Shown piece by piece: positions 42,484 to 50,295 of a stretch of 53,396 bases of DNA. The position numbers and the translations under genes were made by a program. The stretch spans positions 1 through 53,396 of the forward strand of contig CANJID010000024.1 of NCBI GenBank assembly GCA_947474395.1. The letters are read 5' to 3'. The stretch is from Caulobacterales bacterium (GTDB lineage Bacteria > Pseudomonadota > Alphaproteobacteria > Caulobacterales > Caulobacteraceae). A model generated the notes under the pieces. The model was given only the letters and a program-made list of their open reading frames with translations, searched no databases and was not told the origin of the DNA. The first letter of the stretch is position 1, and each line of letters opens with the position of its first letter.

Positions 42484-43161
42484 ATGGCTTCTACGACCCC
42501 CCTGCAAACCACCGGCATGAACATCCAGGTCTCGGGTAAGCACATGGCCGTGGGCGACGCCCTGCGGACCCGTGTCACCGAAGCGCTCACGGGGGGGATC
42601 GGAAAGTATTTCGAGCGGGGGGGCAGCGCCGAGGTGGTGGTGTCCAAGGAGGCGCAAGGAGCGATAGGCGCGGAAATCCGGGTCACCCTCGCCACCGGCC
42701 AGAAGCTCAACGCCAGCGGCAGCGCCACGGACGCCCACGCGGCGGTCGATATCGCCCTCGGGCGGGTCGAGGGCCGCATCCGCCGCTACAAGCGCCGCCT
42801 CACCAGCCATCACCCGCACAACGGCGCCGCCGCCGAGCGGGCGGCCTATACGGTCCTGCGCGCCCCGGACGACGAGGACGAGCTCGGCTCAGACGAATGG
42901 GGCTACGACGGTTCCGCCGGCGAGGGCGCCCCCGCCGGGGCGATCATCGCCGAGACCGAATCGGAGGTGCGCAGCCTCACCGTTTCCATGGCGGTGATGG
43001 AGCTCGACTTGACGGAGGCCCCTGTCCTGGTGTTTCGGAACGCGGCTCACGGGGGCGTGTCGGTGGTGTACCGGCGCGCGGATGGCAACATCGGCTGGAT
43101 CGACCCGGAACGGGCGCCGGCCAGGCTGCGCAAGGCCGTCGCCCCCGCGGGCGCGGCCTGA
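42484..43161 (+). CDS. hpf: Long ribosome hibernation promoting factor
   Basis: 225 residues, the long HPF/RaiA form. N-terminal domain: MNIQVSGKHMAVGDALRTRV, SAEVVVSKEAQGAIGAEIRV, DAHAAVDIALGRVEGRIRRYKRR; C-terminal dimerisation domain: TETESEVRSLTVSMAVMELDL, VLVFRNAAHGGVSVVYRR, GNIGWIDP. Dimerises 70S ribosomes into 100S in stationary phase. Three starts are possible (42469, 42484, 42517); 42484 is preferred for a GGATGGA sequence upstream. In many proteobacteria this gene is sigma-54 linked with rpoN and ptsN. Confidence 0.92.
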   Translation: MASTTPLQTTGMNIQVSGKHMAVGDALRTRVTEALTGGIGKYFERGGSAEVVVSKEAQGAIGAEIRVTLATGQKLNASGSATDAHAAVDIALGRVEGRIRRYKRRLTSHHPHNGAAAERAAYTVLRAPDDEDELGSDEWGYDGSAGEGAPAGAIIAETESEVRSLTVSMAVMELDLTEAPVLVFRNAAHGGVSVVYRRADGNIGWIDPERAPARLRKAVAPAGAA

Positions 43162-43197
43162 GGCGGCGCGAGACAAGAGAGCCCGGGACTAGCAAGC

Positions 43198-43662
43198 ATG
43201 GACATCGGCGACTGGCTGGATCGCGGCGCGATCGTCTACCGGGGCAACGCCTCGGGCAAACGCCAGGCCCTGGCGATCGCCGCCGAGACGGCGGCCCGGT
43301 CCCTCGGCCTGAAGTCGGGCGAGGTGCTGGACGCACTTCTGGAGCGCGAACAGGAAGGCTCGACCGGAGTCGGGCACGGGGTCGCCGTGCCCCACGCCCG
43401 CCTGCCGGGGCTGGAGCGGATGCACGCGGTGTTCGTGCGGCTGGAGACCCCGGTCGACTACGACGCCCTGGACAAGCAGCCGGTCGACTTGGTGTTCGCC
43501 CTGCTGGCTCCCAAGGACGCGGGCTCGGAGCACTTGCGCGCCCTGGCCCGCGTGTCGCGGATCCTGCGCCGCAGCGAGGTGCGCGAGCATCTGCGCCAGG
43601 CGCGCTCGGCCGACGCCATCTACGCCCTGTTGGCGCAGCAGGTCGAACCGTCGGCGGCCTGA
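43198..43662 (+). CDS. ptsN: Nitrogen-regulatory PTS EIIA component PtsN
   Basis: 154 residues, EIIA of the fructose/Ntr type. The phosphorylated His is His66 in GVGHGVAVPHARL, with LLEREQEGSTGVGHG before it. It takes phosphate from NPr and regulates metabolism and K+ transport; no permease is attached. Closely follows hpf (36 bp), as in the conserved rpoN-hpf-ptsN cluster. Its 3' end is followed by a REP-like repeat that fills the gap to the next gene. Confidence 0.94.
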   Translation: MDIGDWLDRGAIVYRGNASGKRQALAIAAETAARSLGLKSGEVLDALLEREQEGSTGVGHGVAVPHARLPGLERMHAVFVRLETPVDYDALDKQPVDLVFALLAPKDAGSEHLRALARVSRILRRSEVREHLRQARSADAIYALLAQQVEPSAA

Positions 43663-43663
43663 A

Positions 43664-43820
43664 CCCCTCTCCCCTCGTGGGAGAGGGTGGCCGCCGCAGG
43701 CGGTCGGGAGAGGGGCGGCGCTAGGTTTTCCGGATTGGTCGGGATGCGGGGAGGGGCGGTGAACCCCTCTCCTTCCCATCGCGATTCGATGGGCCCCTTC
43801 CTCTCCCACAAGGGGAGAGG
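43664..43820. repeat. REP-like palindromic repeat block between ptsN and DUF1150 gene
   Basis: Two units rich in CCCCTCTCC/GGAGAGGGG. Unit one, 43664-43715, runs from CCCCTCTCCCC through GGCCGCCGCAGGCGG to GGGAGAGGGG. Unit two, 43764-43820, has CCCATCG-CGATT-CGATGGG and CCTCTCC..GGGGAGAGG stems. Both belong to the CCCTCTCC..GGAGAGGG repeat type common in Caulobacterales intergenic regions. It occupies nearly the whole convergent gap. Confidence 0.75.
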
Positions 43821-43829
43821 TCGATTTCG

Positions 43830-44087
43830 TCAGTGAACCGAGACGGGCACCAGTTCGTGGGCGAGGGCGGCGGCGTAGGCGGAGTCGCGGTCGGCCAGCA
43901 CGGCCAGGCGCGCTCCGTCGGCGCGGTGCAGCGCATAGAGGGTCTGGTCAGGCTCCAGGTGGAAGCTGTCGAGCGCCTGCGGCGCGGCGCCTCCTAGAAT
44001 CTCCTGCGCCTTCACGGCCCGAACGTAGACGAGATCGGGACCGCCCAGGGCGGCGAACGCTTCATTGGTCATGTCTGGCGTCATCAT
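43830..44087 (-). CDS. DUF1150 family protein
   Basis: 85 residues. The DUF1150 pattern is clear: TNEAFAALGGPDLVYVRAV, then LYALHRADGARLAVLADRDSAYAAALAHEL near the end. Small cytoplasmic protein of unknown function, typically encoded just downstream of an hsp20 gene, as here. Start ATG 44087 is supported by AAGGAGG seven bases upstream; ATG 44072 is the other candidate. Confidence 0.85.
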   Translation of the reverse strand: MMTPDMTNEAFAALGGPDLVYVRAVKAQEILGGAAPQALDSFHLEPDQTLYALHRADGARLAVLADRDSAYAAALAHELVPVSVH

Positions 44088-44133
44088 GTGACCGCCTCCT
44101 TACTCAAGGTAACTCCGCAACGGGCCGCCGGTT

Positions 44134-44565
44134 TCAGCCGGCTGTGCGGATCGGGATCTGCCTGGTCCTACGTTCGGGTTCAGGGCGGGCCACATCGATG
44201 TGCAGGAGACCGTGTTCGAGCACGGCGCCCTTCACTTCCATGCCGTCCGCCAGGATGAAGGTGCGCAGGAACCCGCGCGCGGCGATGCCGCGATGCAGAT
44301 ATTCCCCGCCGGCCTTCGAGCCTTCCTTGACGTCGGCGTCGCGCTTGCCCGCCACGATCAGCTGGTTGTCCTCCAGCGTGACCTGCAGCTGGTCCGGGGA
44401 GAAGCCGGCCACCGCCAGGGTGATCCTGACGCCGCCGTCGTCCCGGGCCTCTACATTGTAGGGCGGGTAGCCCTCGGTTGCGGCCTTGGCCGCCCGTTCG
44501 ATCAGGGTCCTGGTGTGGTCGAAACCAAGCAGGAACGGGCTGTCGAACAGCAATGTCCTCGTCAT
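44134..44565 (-). CDS. Small heat shock protein, Hsp20/IbpA family
   Basis: 143 residues from ATG 44565 (GAGGG upstream). N-terminal TLLFDSPFLLGFDHTRTLIERAA, typical of alphaproteobacterial Hsp20; alpha-crystallin domain with YPPYNVEARDDGGVRITLAVAGF and QLQVTLEDNQLIVAG; C-terminal anchor RQIPIRTAG with the I-x-I motif. ATP-independent holdase. Operon with DUF1150. Confidence 0.94.
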   Translation of the reverse strand: MTRTLLFDSPFLLGFDHTRTLIERAAKAATEGYPPYNVEARDDGGVRITLAVAGFSPDQLQVTLEDNQLIVAGKRDADVKEGSKAGGEYLHRGIAARGFLRTFILADGMEVKGAVLEHGLLHIDVARPEPERRTRQIPIRTAG

Positions 44566-44702
44566 CGGCGAGCCCTCGTATCCAAGCGACTTCGCCCGCC
44601 ATGACGCCCGCCCGAAAACCGGCGCGGAGCGTCTCAACGGTAGCGCTTATGTGTGGATTGGAGGGGCCGCGTTCAAGCGGCGCGGCCGTCGGCTGAGGGG
44701 TC

Positions 44703-45242
44703 TTACGGTCTCGGCGCGGCCGTCGGCGCCGAGGTGAGGGGGCCGGTCGCGGCGGCGGCGGTGTTCAGGGCGCCGCTCGCCATGCCCGCGACGCCGCCGA
44801 GGGCGCCGCCCAGCACGCCGCTTCGAGGCGAGGGGGCCGGCGGAGGCGAGGAAGACGGAGCCGGGCCGCTGCTGCTGGTCAGGCGCACGGTGGCCTGGCA
44901 GCCGTTGGCGCAGGCGTAGTCGCTGCGGGTCGGGCCGCGATAGAGGGCGACCATGGCCTGCTGGCCGCCGACGATCACTTCGCTGTCGAACAGGGTCGCG
45001 CCGTTGCGGTCGAGCACCACGAGGTTGGTCACGCCGTAGCCCCGGCCTGAGATGAACACCGTGCGGCTGTCGACCACCGTCACGTCGGCGACGGCGGGAT
45101 TGCCCACCAGCACCGTGCCCGCCGCGCCCGGAAGGGACAGGCGCTGCGAATGGTCGATCTGCACCTGCAGAGGCGCCGCAAGGGCGGCGGTTCCGCTCAG
45201 GGCGGCGGCGACAACGGCGGCGGCGACGACAGTATAGCGCAT
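44703..45242 (-). CDS. Secreted protein with a lone secretin-type N-terminal domain
   Basis: 179 residues. Signal peptide up to about LAA at residue 23, then the domain found at the N-terminus of pilus/type II secretion secretins and CpaC (PF13629-like): LQVQIDHSQRLSLPGAAGTVLVGNPAVADV, VDSRTVFISGRGYGVTNLVVLD, GATLFDSEVIV. No secretin pore follows. The C-terminal third is Ser/Pro-rich with Gly/Ala repeats (GVLGGALGGVAGMASG). Periplasmic; may bind or act with another secretion protein. ATG 45242 fits the signal peptide. Confidence 0.7.
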   Translation of the reverse strand: MRYTVVAAAVVAAALSGTAALAAPLQVQIDHSQRLSLPGAAGTVLVGNPAVADVTVVDSRTVFISGRGYGVTNLVVLDRNGATLFDSEVIVGGQQAMVALYRGPTRSDYACANGCQATVRLTSSSGPAPSSSPPPAPSPRSGVLGGALGGVAGMASGALNTAAAATGPLTSAPTAAPRP

Positions 45243-45519
45243 GGCGTTTCCCACAAATCTGGGCCGTCTGTTCTAGAGACGACACGGGAACGATAGCCGC
45301 CAAGAGTCAAAATCCGAGAAAGTTGTTTAGTGAATCCAGCGGTAACTATGATTTTCCTGAACGGTGTCTTCAGGTCGCGGTAACCATGCTGCGACCGCTC
45401 CGGCGAGGGCCCGCAGAACAAGCGCTCCGACGGCCGCCGCGCCCTGCGAAGCCGTTGCAGGAACTGGCGTCTTTGCGCATGGTGCCGCCCCAAGTCATTG
45501 CGCAATATCGGGACCTACC
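45243..45519. other. Intergenic region between secretin-domain gene and peroxiredoxin
   Basis: 277 bp with no gene. It contains an AT-richer segment (about 45295-45370) and a promoter-like pair listed separately. Nothing else recognisable. Confidence 0.5.
45323..45352 (+). promoter_or_regulatory. Possible promoter of the peroxiredoxin gene
   Basis: TTGTTT (45323-45328) and TATGAT (45347-45352) with an 18-bp spacer, in a locally AT-rich stretch 168 bp before the ATG at 45520. Plausible but unproven. Confidence 0.35.
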
Positions 45520-46176
45520 ATGCCGCTGCAGATCAACGACGTCGCCCCGGATTTCACCGCCGCCTCGACCGAAGGCCCGCTGCACTTCTACGAGTGGGCG
45601 GGGGACAGCTGGGTCGTCTTCTTCTCGCACCCCAAGGACTTCACCCCGGTCTGCACCACCGAGCTTGGGACCGTGGCTCGGATGAAGCCGGAGTTCGACA
45701 AGCGCGGCGTGAAGCTCTTGGGCCTGTCGGTAGATCCGGTCGACAACCACGCCAAGTGGAGCCTCGACATCGCCGAGACCCAAGGCACGGCGCCCAACTT
45801 CCCGATGATCGGCGACACCGACCTGGCCGTCGCCAAGGCCTACGGCATGCTGCCGGCCGACACGGCGGGGACCAGCGAGGGCCGCACCCCGGCCAACAAC
45901 GCCACGGTCCGCAACGTCTTCATCATCGGCCCGGACAAGACCATCAAGCTGATGATCGCCTATCCCATGACCACCGGGCGCAACTTCGACGAAATCCTGC
46001 GGGTGATCGATTCCATGCAGTTGACCGCCAAGCACAAGGTGGCGACCCCGGCGAACTGGAAGCAGGGCGGGGACGTGATCATCACCCCGGCGGTCTCGAA
46101 CGAGGACGCGGCCACCCTGTTCCCGGGCTTCACCACCCACAAGCCGTACCTGCGCACCACCAAGCAGCCGTCTTAA
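45520..46176 (+). CDS. 1-Cys peroxiredoxin (Prx6 type)
   Basis: 218 residues, the usual length of 1-Cys peroxiredoxins. Peroxidatic Cys45 in HPKDFTPVCTTELG; then DIAETQGTAPNFPMIGD, NATVRNVFIIGPDKTIKLMI and a C-terminal VSNEDAATLFPGF. Reduces peroxides in the cytoplasm. Its start follows an AT-richer region with a possible promoter. A persulfide dioxygenase-rhodanese gene follows after 30 bp and could share the transcript. Confidence 0.93.
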   Translation: MPLQINDVAPDFTAASTEGPLHFYEWAGDSWVVFFSHPKDFTPVCTTELGTVARMKPEFDKRGVKLLGLSVDPVDNHAKWSLDIAETQGTAPNFPMIGDTDLAVAKAYGMLPADTAGTSEGRTPANNATVRNVFIIGPDKTIKLMIAYPMTTGRNFDEILRVIDSMQLTAKHKVATPANWKQGGDVIITPAVSNEDAATLFPGFTTHKPYLRTTKQPS

Positions 46177-46206
46177 GGTTCCCAACCGCTTCGGGGGGAG
46201 CGTGCA

Positions 46207-47250
46207 ATGATCTTCGAACAGGTCGCGACCGGCGGTTGCCAGTCCTATCTCGTCGGCTGTCCGGACACGCGGGGGGCGGTGCTGATCGATCCGGAGGTCC
46301 GGCAGATCGACCGCTACCTGGGGCTGGCCTCCAAGGAAGGTCTGCGCATCCGCTACATCGTCGACAGCCATACCCACGCGGACCACTTCTCGGCGGCGCG
46401 GGACATGGGGCGGCGGCTGGACGTGCCCGTCGTCACCCACCGGCTGAGCGCGGCCCCCTACGCCGACCTGCGGCTCGAGGACGGCGAGATGCTGATCTGC
46501 GGCGGGATCAAGCTGAAGGCCATGCACACCCCCGGACACACCCGGGATTCCATGTGCCTGGTCACCGCCGACCGGGTGTTCACCGGGGACACCCTGCTGA
46601 TCGGCGGGACCGGTCGCACCGACCTGCCGACGGGGGACCCCGACGAGCTCTATGACAGCCTGTTCGGCAACCTCCTGAAGCTCGACCCGAAGCTGATGGT
46701 CTTCCCGGCCCACGACTACAAGGGGCGCAGCCACTCCACCATCGGCGACGAGCTGGCCGACAACCCGCGCCTGCAGAAGCGCGACCGCGCCGAGTTCGTG
46801 GACATGATGCGCCACCTCGACCTCTCGGCCCCGACCCACCTGACCGAGGCCCTGCGCACCAACATGAACGGGGGCAAGACCGTCACCCAGCTGCTGGCGG
46901 AGGCCGCCGCCATGGTGGCCTTCGTCTCCCTGGAGGAGCTGGCGGCCAAGGTTGAGCGCGGAAGCGACCCCGGCATGGTGATCCTGGACGTGCGGGAGAA
47001 GGACGCCTACCTCGCCGGCCACATCCCCGGCGCCCGCCACCTGCCCCGCGGCCAGCTGGAGCTGCGGGTCAACGACGAGTTCAAGGACCCGACGGTCCGC
47101 ATCCTGACCTGCTGCGAGTTCGGCCGCATCTCCACCCTGGCGGCGGCGACCCTGCGCACTCTGGGCTTCCCCCGCGCGGCGGCGCTGGACGGGGGGATAA
47201 AGATGTGGCGCGAGCAGGGCCTGCCCCTCGTGGCGGAGAGCGCGTCTTGA
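46207..47250 (+). CDS. ETHE1-like persulfide dioxygenase fused to rhodanese
   Basis: 347 residues. Residues about 1-240 are a metallo-beta-lactamase fold with VDSHTHADHFSAA (HxHxDH), HTPGHT, FTGDTLLIGGTGRTDL and PAHDY; this is the ETHE1/persulfide dioxygenase subgroup. Residues about 255-345 are a rhodanese domain with ILDVREKDAYLAGHIPGA and active-site loop TCCEFGRIST (Cys). It should oxidise glutathione persulfide and shuttle sulfane sulfur. The ATG is at 46207, with GGGGGAG upstream. A FAD protein gene overlaps its stop (TTGA). Confidence 0.9.
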   Translation: MIFEQVATGGCQSYLVGCPDTRGAVLIDPEVRQIDRYLGLASKEGLRIRYIVDSHTHADHFSAARDMGRRLDVPVVTHRLSAAPYADLRLEDGEMLICGGIKLKAMHTPGHTRDSMCLVTADRVFTGDTLLIGGTGRTDLPTGDPDELYDSLFGNLLKLDPKLMVFPAHDYKGRSHSTIGDELADNPRLQKRDRAEFVDMMRHLDLSAPTHLTEALRTNMNGGKTVTQLLAEAAAMVAFVSLEELAAKVERGSDPGMVILDVREKDAYLAGHIPGARHLPRGQLELRVNDEFKDPTVRILTCCEFGRISTLAAATLRTLGFPRAAALDGGIKMWREQGLPLVAESAS

Positions 47251-48698
47251 GCAACGCCATCCCGACGGTGGTCATCGTCGGGGGCGGGCTTTCCGGGGCC
47301 CTTTGCGGCCTGAAGCTGAACCGGGCGCGCCCGGATCTGCGGGTGGTGGTGGTGGAATCCGCCGACCGGATCGGCCTCGGCCTCGCCTATGGCGGCTGCC
47401 GCCCGCGCCACCTCCTCAATGTGCCGGTGCACCGGATGGAGCTGGGGCTCACGCCCTCCTTTGAGGCCTGGCTGTCGGAGCGACCGGACCAGATCGCGGC
47501 GGCGCTGGAGGAGGCGGGGGGCGATCTCGCCGCCGCCTTCGTGCCCCGGGCGCTGTTCGGGGCCTACCTGGCTGAACGGTTCGAGGCGGCGCGATCCTAC
47601 GGCCCGGCGGCGGGGCTGGTCGCCCTGCGCGGGCGGGTCAGCCAGCTCCTGGAGCGCGGCAAGCGGGGCGTGAAGCTGGAGGACGGCCGTACCCTGGAGG
47701 CCGTCGCCGTGGTCATGGCCACCGGCAACCTGCCGCCCCAGCCGCCGGGGGGGCCGGACAGCTGGTTCTACGACAGCCCCTTGTTCACCCCCGACCCCTG
47801 GGCGCGGGGGGCCATGGCCGACCTCGACCCCGACGCGCCCGTCCTCTTGATCGGCACGGGCCTGACCATGGTGGATGTGGTGCTGCGCATGGCCGACGAC
47901 GGTCATAGGGGGCCGATCCTGGCGGTCTCGCGCCGGGGCCTCGTGCCGCAGAGCCACAGGCCGGGAGGCGCCTGGCCGGCCTTCCTGCACGAGATGGTCG
48001 GCGCCTCTCCGGTGACGACCATGCGCCGGGTCCGGGCCGAGGTGGCCGCGGCGCAAGCCGACGAGATTCCCTGGCAGAGGGTGTTCGACGCCGCCCGCCC
48101 GGCCATCCCGGCGGTGTGGAGCCGCTGGAGCAGCCGCCAGCGCCGCCAGTTCATCCGCCACGCCCGCGCCCGCTGGGACATCCACCGCCACCGCATCGCC
48201 CCCAGGGTGGCCCGTGAGGTCGACGCCCTGATCGCTTCCGGTCAGCTGGAGATCCGGGCGGCGCGGGTGAAGGGCTACGCCATCAAGGACGGCCGCGCCG
48301 AAGTGACCCTCGGCATGCGTGGGGGCGGGACGCGGGTGTTCGAGGCGGCGTGCGTCGCCAACTGCACCGGCCCCGCCAGCGACCTCGGGCGCCTCGCCAT
48401 CCCCCTGCTGGACGAGATCAAGACCCGCGGCTGGGCCTATGCCGACGCCCTGAAGCTGGGACTGGAGACCGACGACTGTGCGCTTCTACAGGCGGACGGG
48501 GTGCCCTCGTCCTGGCTGTTCGCGCTGGGGCCGGTGACGCGCCCCGCCTGGTGGGAGATCACCGCTACCCCGGAAATCGCCGTCCAGGTCGACCGCCTCG
48601 TCGCCAAGCTCGCCGACACCGACGTGATCGAGACGCAGAAGAAGGCCGGCCCTGCTCTGACGGCGGCCGCGTTCCAGGACCTGGGGGCGGGGATCTAG
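47247..48698 (+). CDS. FAD/NAD(P)-binding oxidoreductase (NAD_binding_9 type)
   Basis: 483 residues from TTG 47247, overlapping the previous stop as TTGA. FAD motif VVIVGGGLSGALCGLKLNRA, then RPRHLLNVPVHRMELG and a second dinucleotide site VLLIGTGLTMVDVVL. Large FAD-dependent protein of the hydroxyacylglutathione-hydrolase-like group (PF13454). Often next to ETHE1-rhodanese genes; the pair suggests a sulfide or thiol oxidation step. Substrate not known. Confidence 0.82.
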   Translation: MSNAIPTVVIVGGGLSGALCGLKLNRARPDLRVVVVESADRIGLGLAYGGCRPRHLLNVPVHRMELGLTPSFEAWLSERPDQIAAALEEAGGDLAAAFVPRALFGAYLAERFEAARSYGPAAGLVALRGRVSQLLERGKRGVKLEDGRTLEAVAVVMATGNLPPQPPGGPDSWFYDSPLFTPDPWARGAMADLDPDAPVLLIGTGLTMVDVVLRMADDGHRGPILAVSRRGLVPQSHRPGGAWPAFLHEMVGASPVTTMRRVRAEVAAAQADEIPWQRVFDAARPAIPAVWSRWSSRQRRQFIRHARARWDIHRHRIAPRVAREVDALIASGQLEIRAARVKGYAIKDGRAEVTLGMRGGGTRVFEAACVANCTGPASDLGRLAIPLLDEIKTRGWAYADALKLGLETDDCALLQADGVPSSWLFALGPVTRPAWWEITATPEIAVQVDRLVAKLADTDVIETQKKAGPALTAAAFQDLGAGI

Positions 48699-48734
48699 GG
48701 AGGCCCCAACGCCCCTCTTCCGCCCGTCATATAT

Positions 48735-48750
48735 TTCCATTAACGTGGAA
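48735..48750. promoter_or_regulatory. Possible ArsR operator
   Basis: TTCCATTAACGTGGAA has 5-bp inverted arms (TTCCA/TGGAA) around a 6-base centre and sits directly before the arsR start at 48753, in an AT-rich stretch. Position and symmetry fit a repressor site that overlaps the promoter or ribosome-binding region. Confidence 0.4.
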
Positions 48751-48752
48751 GT

Positions 48753-49112
48753 ATGGAGATGAATGACGCCACCTCGGCCCTCGGGGCCCTCGCCCACCAG
48801 GGGCGCCTGTCGGTCTTCCGCATGCTGGTGCAGGCCGGCGGGGAGGGCTTGGCGGCCGGAGAGATCGCCCGGCGGCTGGGGACGCCCCCCAACACCCTGT
48901 CGGCCAATCTCAATATCCTCAGCCACGCGGGGCTGGTGGCCTCGCGGCGGGCGGGGCGCTCGATCATCTACACCGCCGACTACGAGCGCATGGGCGCCCT
49001 GCTGGGCTTCCTGGTGGAGGACTGCTGCGGCGGCTCTCCCGAGATCTGCGCCCCGCTCGCCCTGATCGCCGAGCGGGCCGCCGCCTGCTGCGTCCCGGGA
49101 GACAGGCCATGA
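48753..49112 (+). CDS. arsR: ArsR family metalloregulator with C-terminal cysteine cluster
   Basis: 119 residues, winged helix of the ArsR/SmtB family (EIARRLGTPPNTLSANLNIL). The usual ELCVCDL metal motif is absent; Cys91, Cys92, Cys99, Cys112 and Cys113 lie at the C-terminus, an arrangement known in other As(III)-sensing ArsR variants. It likely represses the operon and releases on arsenite. It begins an operon with arsC (4-bp ATGA overlap) and aqpS. ATG 48759 is an alternative start. Confidence 0.85.
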   Translation: MEMNDATSALGALAHQGRLSVFRMLVQAGGEGLAAGEIARRLGTPPNTLSANLNILSHAGLVASRRAGRSIIYTADYERMGALLGFLVEDCCGGSPEICAPLALIAERAAACCVPGDRP

Positions 49113-49624
49113 GCGACCGAGCCTTCAACATCCTCTTCCTCTGCACCGGCAACTCGGCCCGCTCGATCCTGGCCGAGGGGCTGATGAACCAGCTCGCCGG
49201 GGGCCGCTTCCACGCCTATTCCGCCGGCTCCATGCCCAAGGGGACCGTGCATCCCCAGGCGATCCGGCTCCTCGACAGCCTCGGGATCGAGACCGAGGGC
49301 ATGCGCTCCAAGCCCTGGGACGAGTTCGCCGTCGCGAGCGCCCCGCCGCTCGATTTCGTCATCACCGTCTGCGACAACGCCGCCGGAGAGGTGTGCCCGG
49401 TCTGGCCCGGCCAGCCGGTCACCGCCCACTGGGGCCTGCCAGACCCGGCGGCGGTGGAAGGCAGCGAGGCCCAGGTGGCCCTGGCCTTCGCCGACACCGC
49501 CCGGATGCTGCGTAACCGCATCGGCCTTATGGCCAACCTGCCGCTGGCCAGTCTCAACCGCCTGTCGCTGAAGCGGGAGATGGACGCGATCGGCAAGACG
49601 GAAGACGCGGACGGGAAGGCCTGA
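49109..49624 (+). CDS. arsC: Arsenate reductase ArsC, thioredoxin-linked type
   Basis: 171 residues. P-loop CTGNSAR with nucleophile Cys12 and the pair Cys88 (VITVCDNA) and Cys96 (EVCPVWPG), the three-cysteine set of LMW-phosphatase-like arsenate reductases recycled by thioredoxin. Reduces As(V) to As(III) in the cytoplasm. Coupled to arsR by ATGA and to aqpS by a one-base TGATG overlap. Confidence 0.92.
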   Translation: MSDRAFNILFLCTGNSARSILAEGLMNQLAGGRFHAYSAGSMPKGTVHPQAIRLLDSLGIETEGMRSKPWDEFAVASAPPLDFVITVCDNAAGEVCPVWPGQPVTAHWGLPDPAAVEGSEAQVALAFADTARMLRNRIGLMANLPLASLNRLSLKREMDAIGKTEDADGKA

Positions 49625-50295
49625 TGGCGGGCTTCAGCCTGGGGCGGCGCCTGGTCAGCGAGGCGCTCGGGACGGGCCTGCTGCTGGCCGTTGTGGTCGG
49701 CTCGGGGATCATGGGCCAGCGGCTGAGCGGCGGGAACGACGCCATCGCCCTCCTTGGCAACACCCTGGCGACGGGGGCGGCCCTGGTGGTGCTGATCACC
49801 GTGTTCGGGCCCATTTCGGGCGCCCAGTTCAATCCCGTCGTCACCCTCGCCTTCGTCCTGCGCCGCGAGCAGGGCTGGAAGGCGGGCCTCGCCTATGTGG
49901 GCGCGCAAGGGGTTGGGGCGGTGCTCGGGGTGTGGCTGGCCCACGCCATGTTCGCCGAACCCGTCCTGCAGGTCTCGACCAAGCTGCGCGACGGCCCGGC
50001 CCAGGGATTGGCCGAGTTCGTCGCCACCTTCGGCCTTCTGGCCACGATCTTCGGGACCCTGCGCTTCAAGCCCGCCTTCACGCCCATGGCGGTCGGCCTC
50101 TACATCACCGCCGCCTACTGGTTCACCGCCTCCACCTCCTTCGCCAACCCGGCGGTGACCCTGGCCCGCTCCCTGAGCGACACCTTCGCGGGGATCGCGC
50201 CCCAGTCGGTCCCCCTGTTCGTCGCGGCGCAGATCGCCGGGGCAGTGGCGGCGACCGGGGTGTTCGGCTGGTTATTGAGGGAAGAGGCGGCTTAG
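49624..50295 (+). CDS. aqpS: Aquaglyceroporin AqpS-like (arsenite channel)
   Basis: 223 residues, six-helix MIP family channel. The two NPA boxes are Asn70-Pro-Val in QFNPVVTL and Asn175-Pro-Ala in FANPAVTL. The residue after the second NPA is Val178, not the Arg of the selectivity filter found in water and glycerol channels; Val at this place is a feature of ars-operon aquaglyceroporins such as Sinorhizobium AqpS. It likely lets arsenite flow out by gradient after ArsC. No ArsB or ACR3 pump is in the operon. Stop overlaps the convergent gene by 4 bp. Confidence 0.88.
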   Translation: MAGFSLGRRLVSEALGTGLLLAVVVGSGIMGQRLSGGNDAIALLGNTLATGAALVVLITVFGPISGAQFNPVVTLAFVLRREQGWKAGLAYVGAQGVGAVLGVWLAHAMFAEPVLQVSTKLRDGPAQGLAEFVATFGLLATIFGTLRFKPAFTPMAVGLYITAAYWFTASTSFANPAVTLARSLSDTFAGIAPQSVPLFVAAQIAGAVAATGVFGWLLREEAA

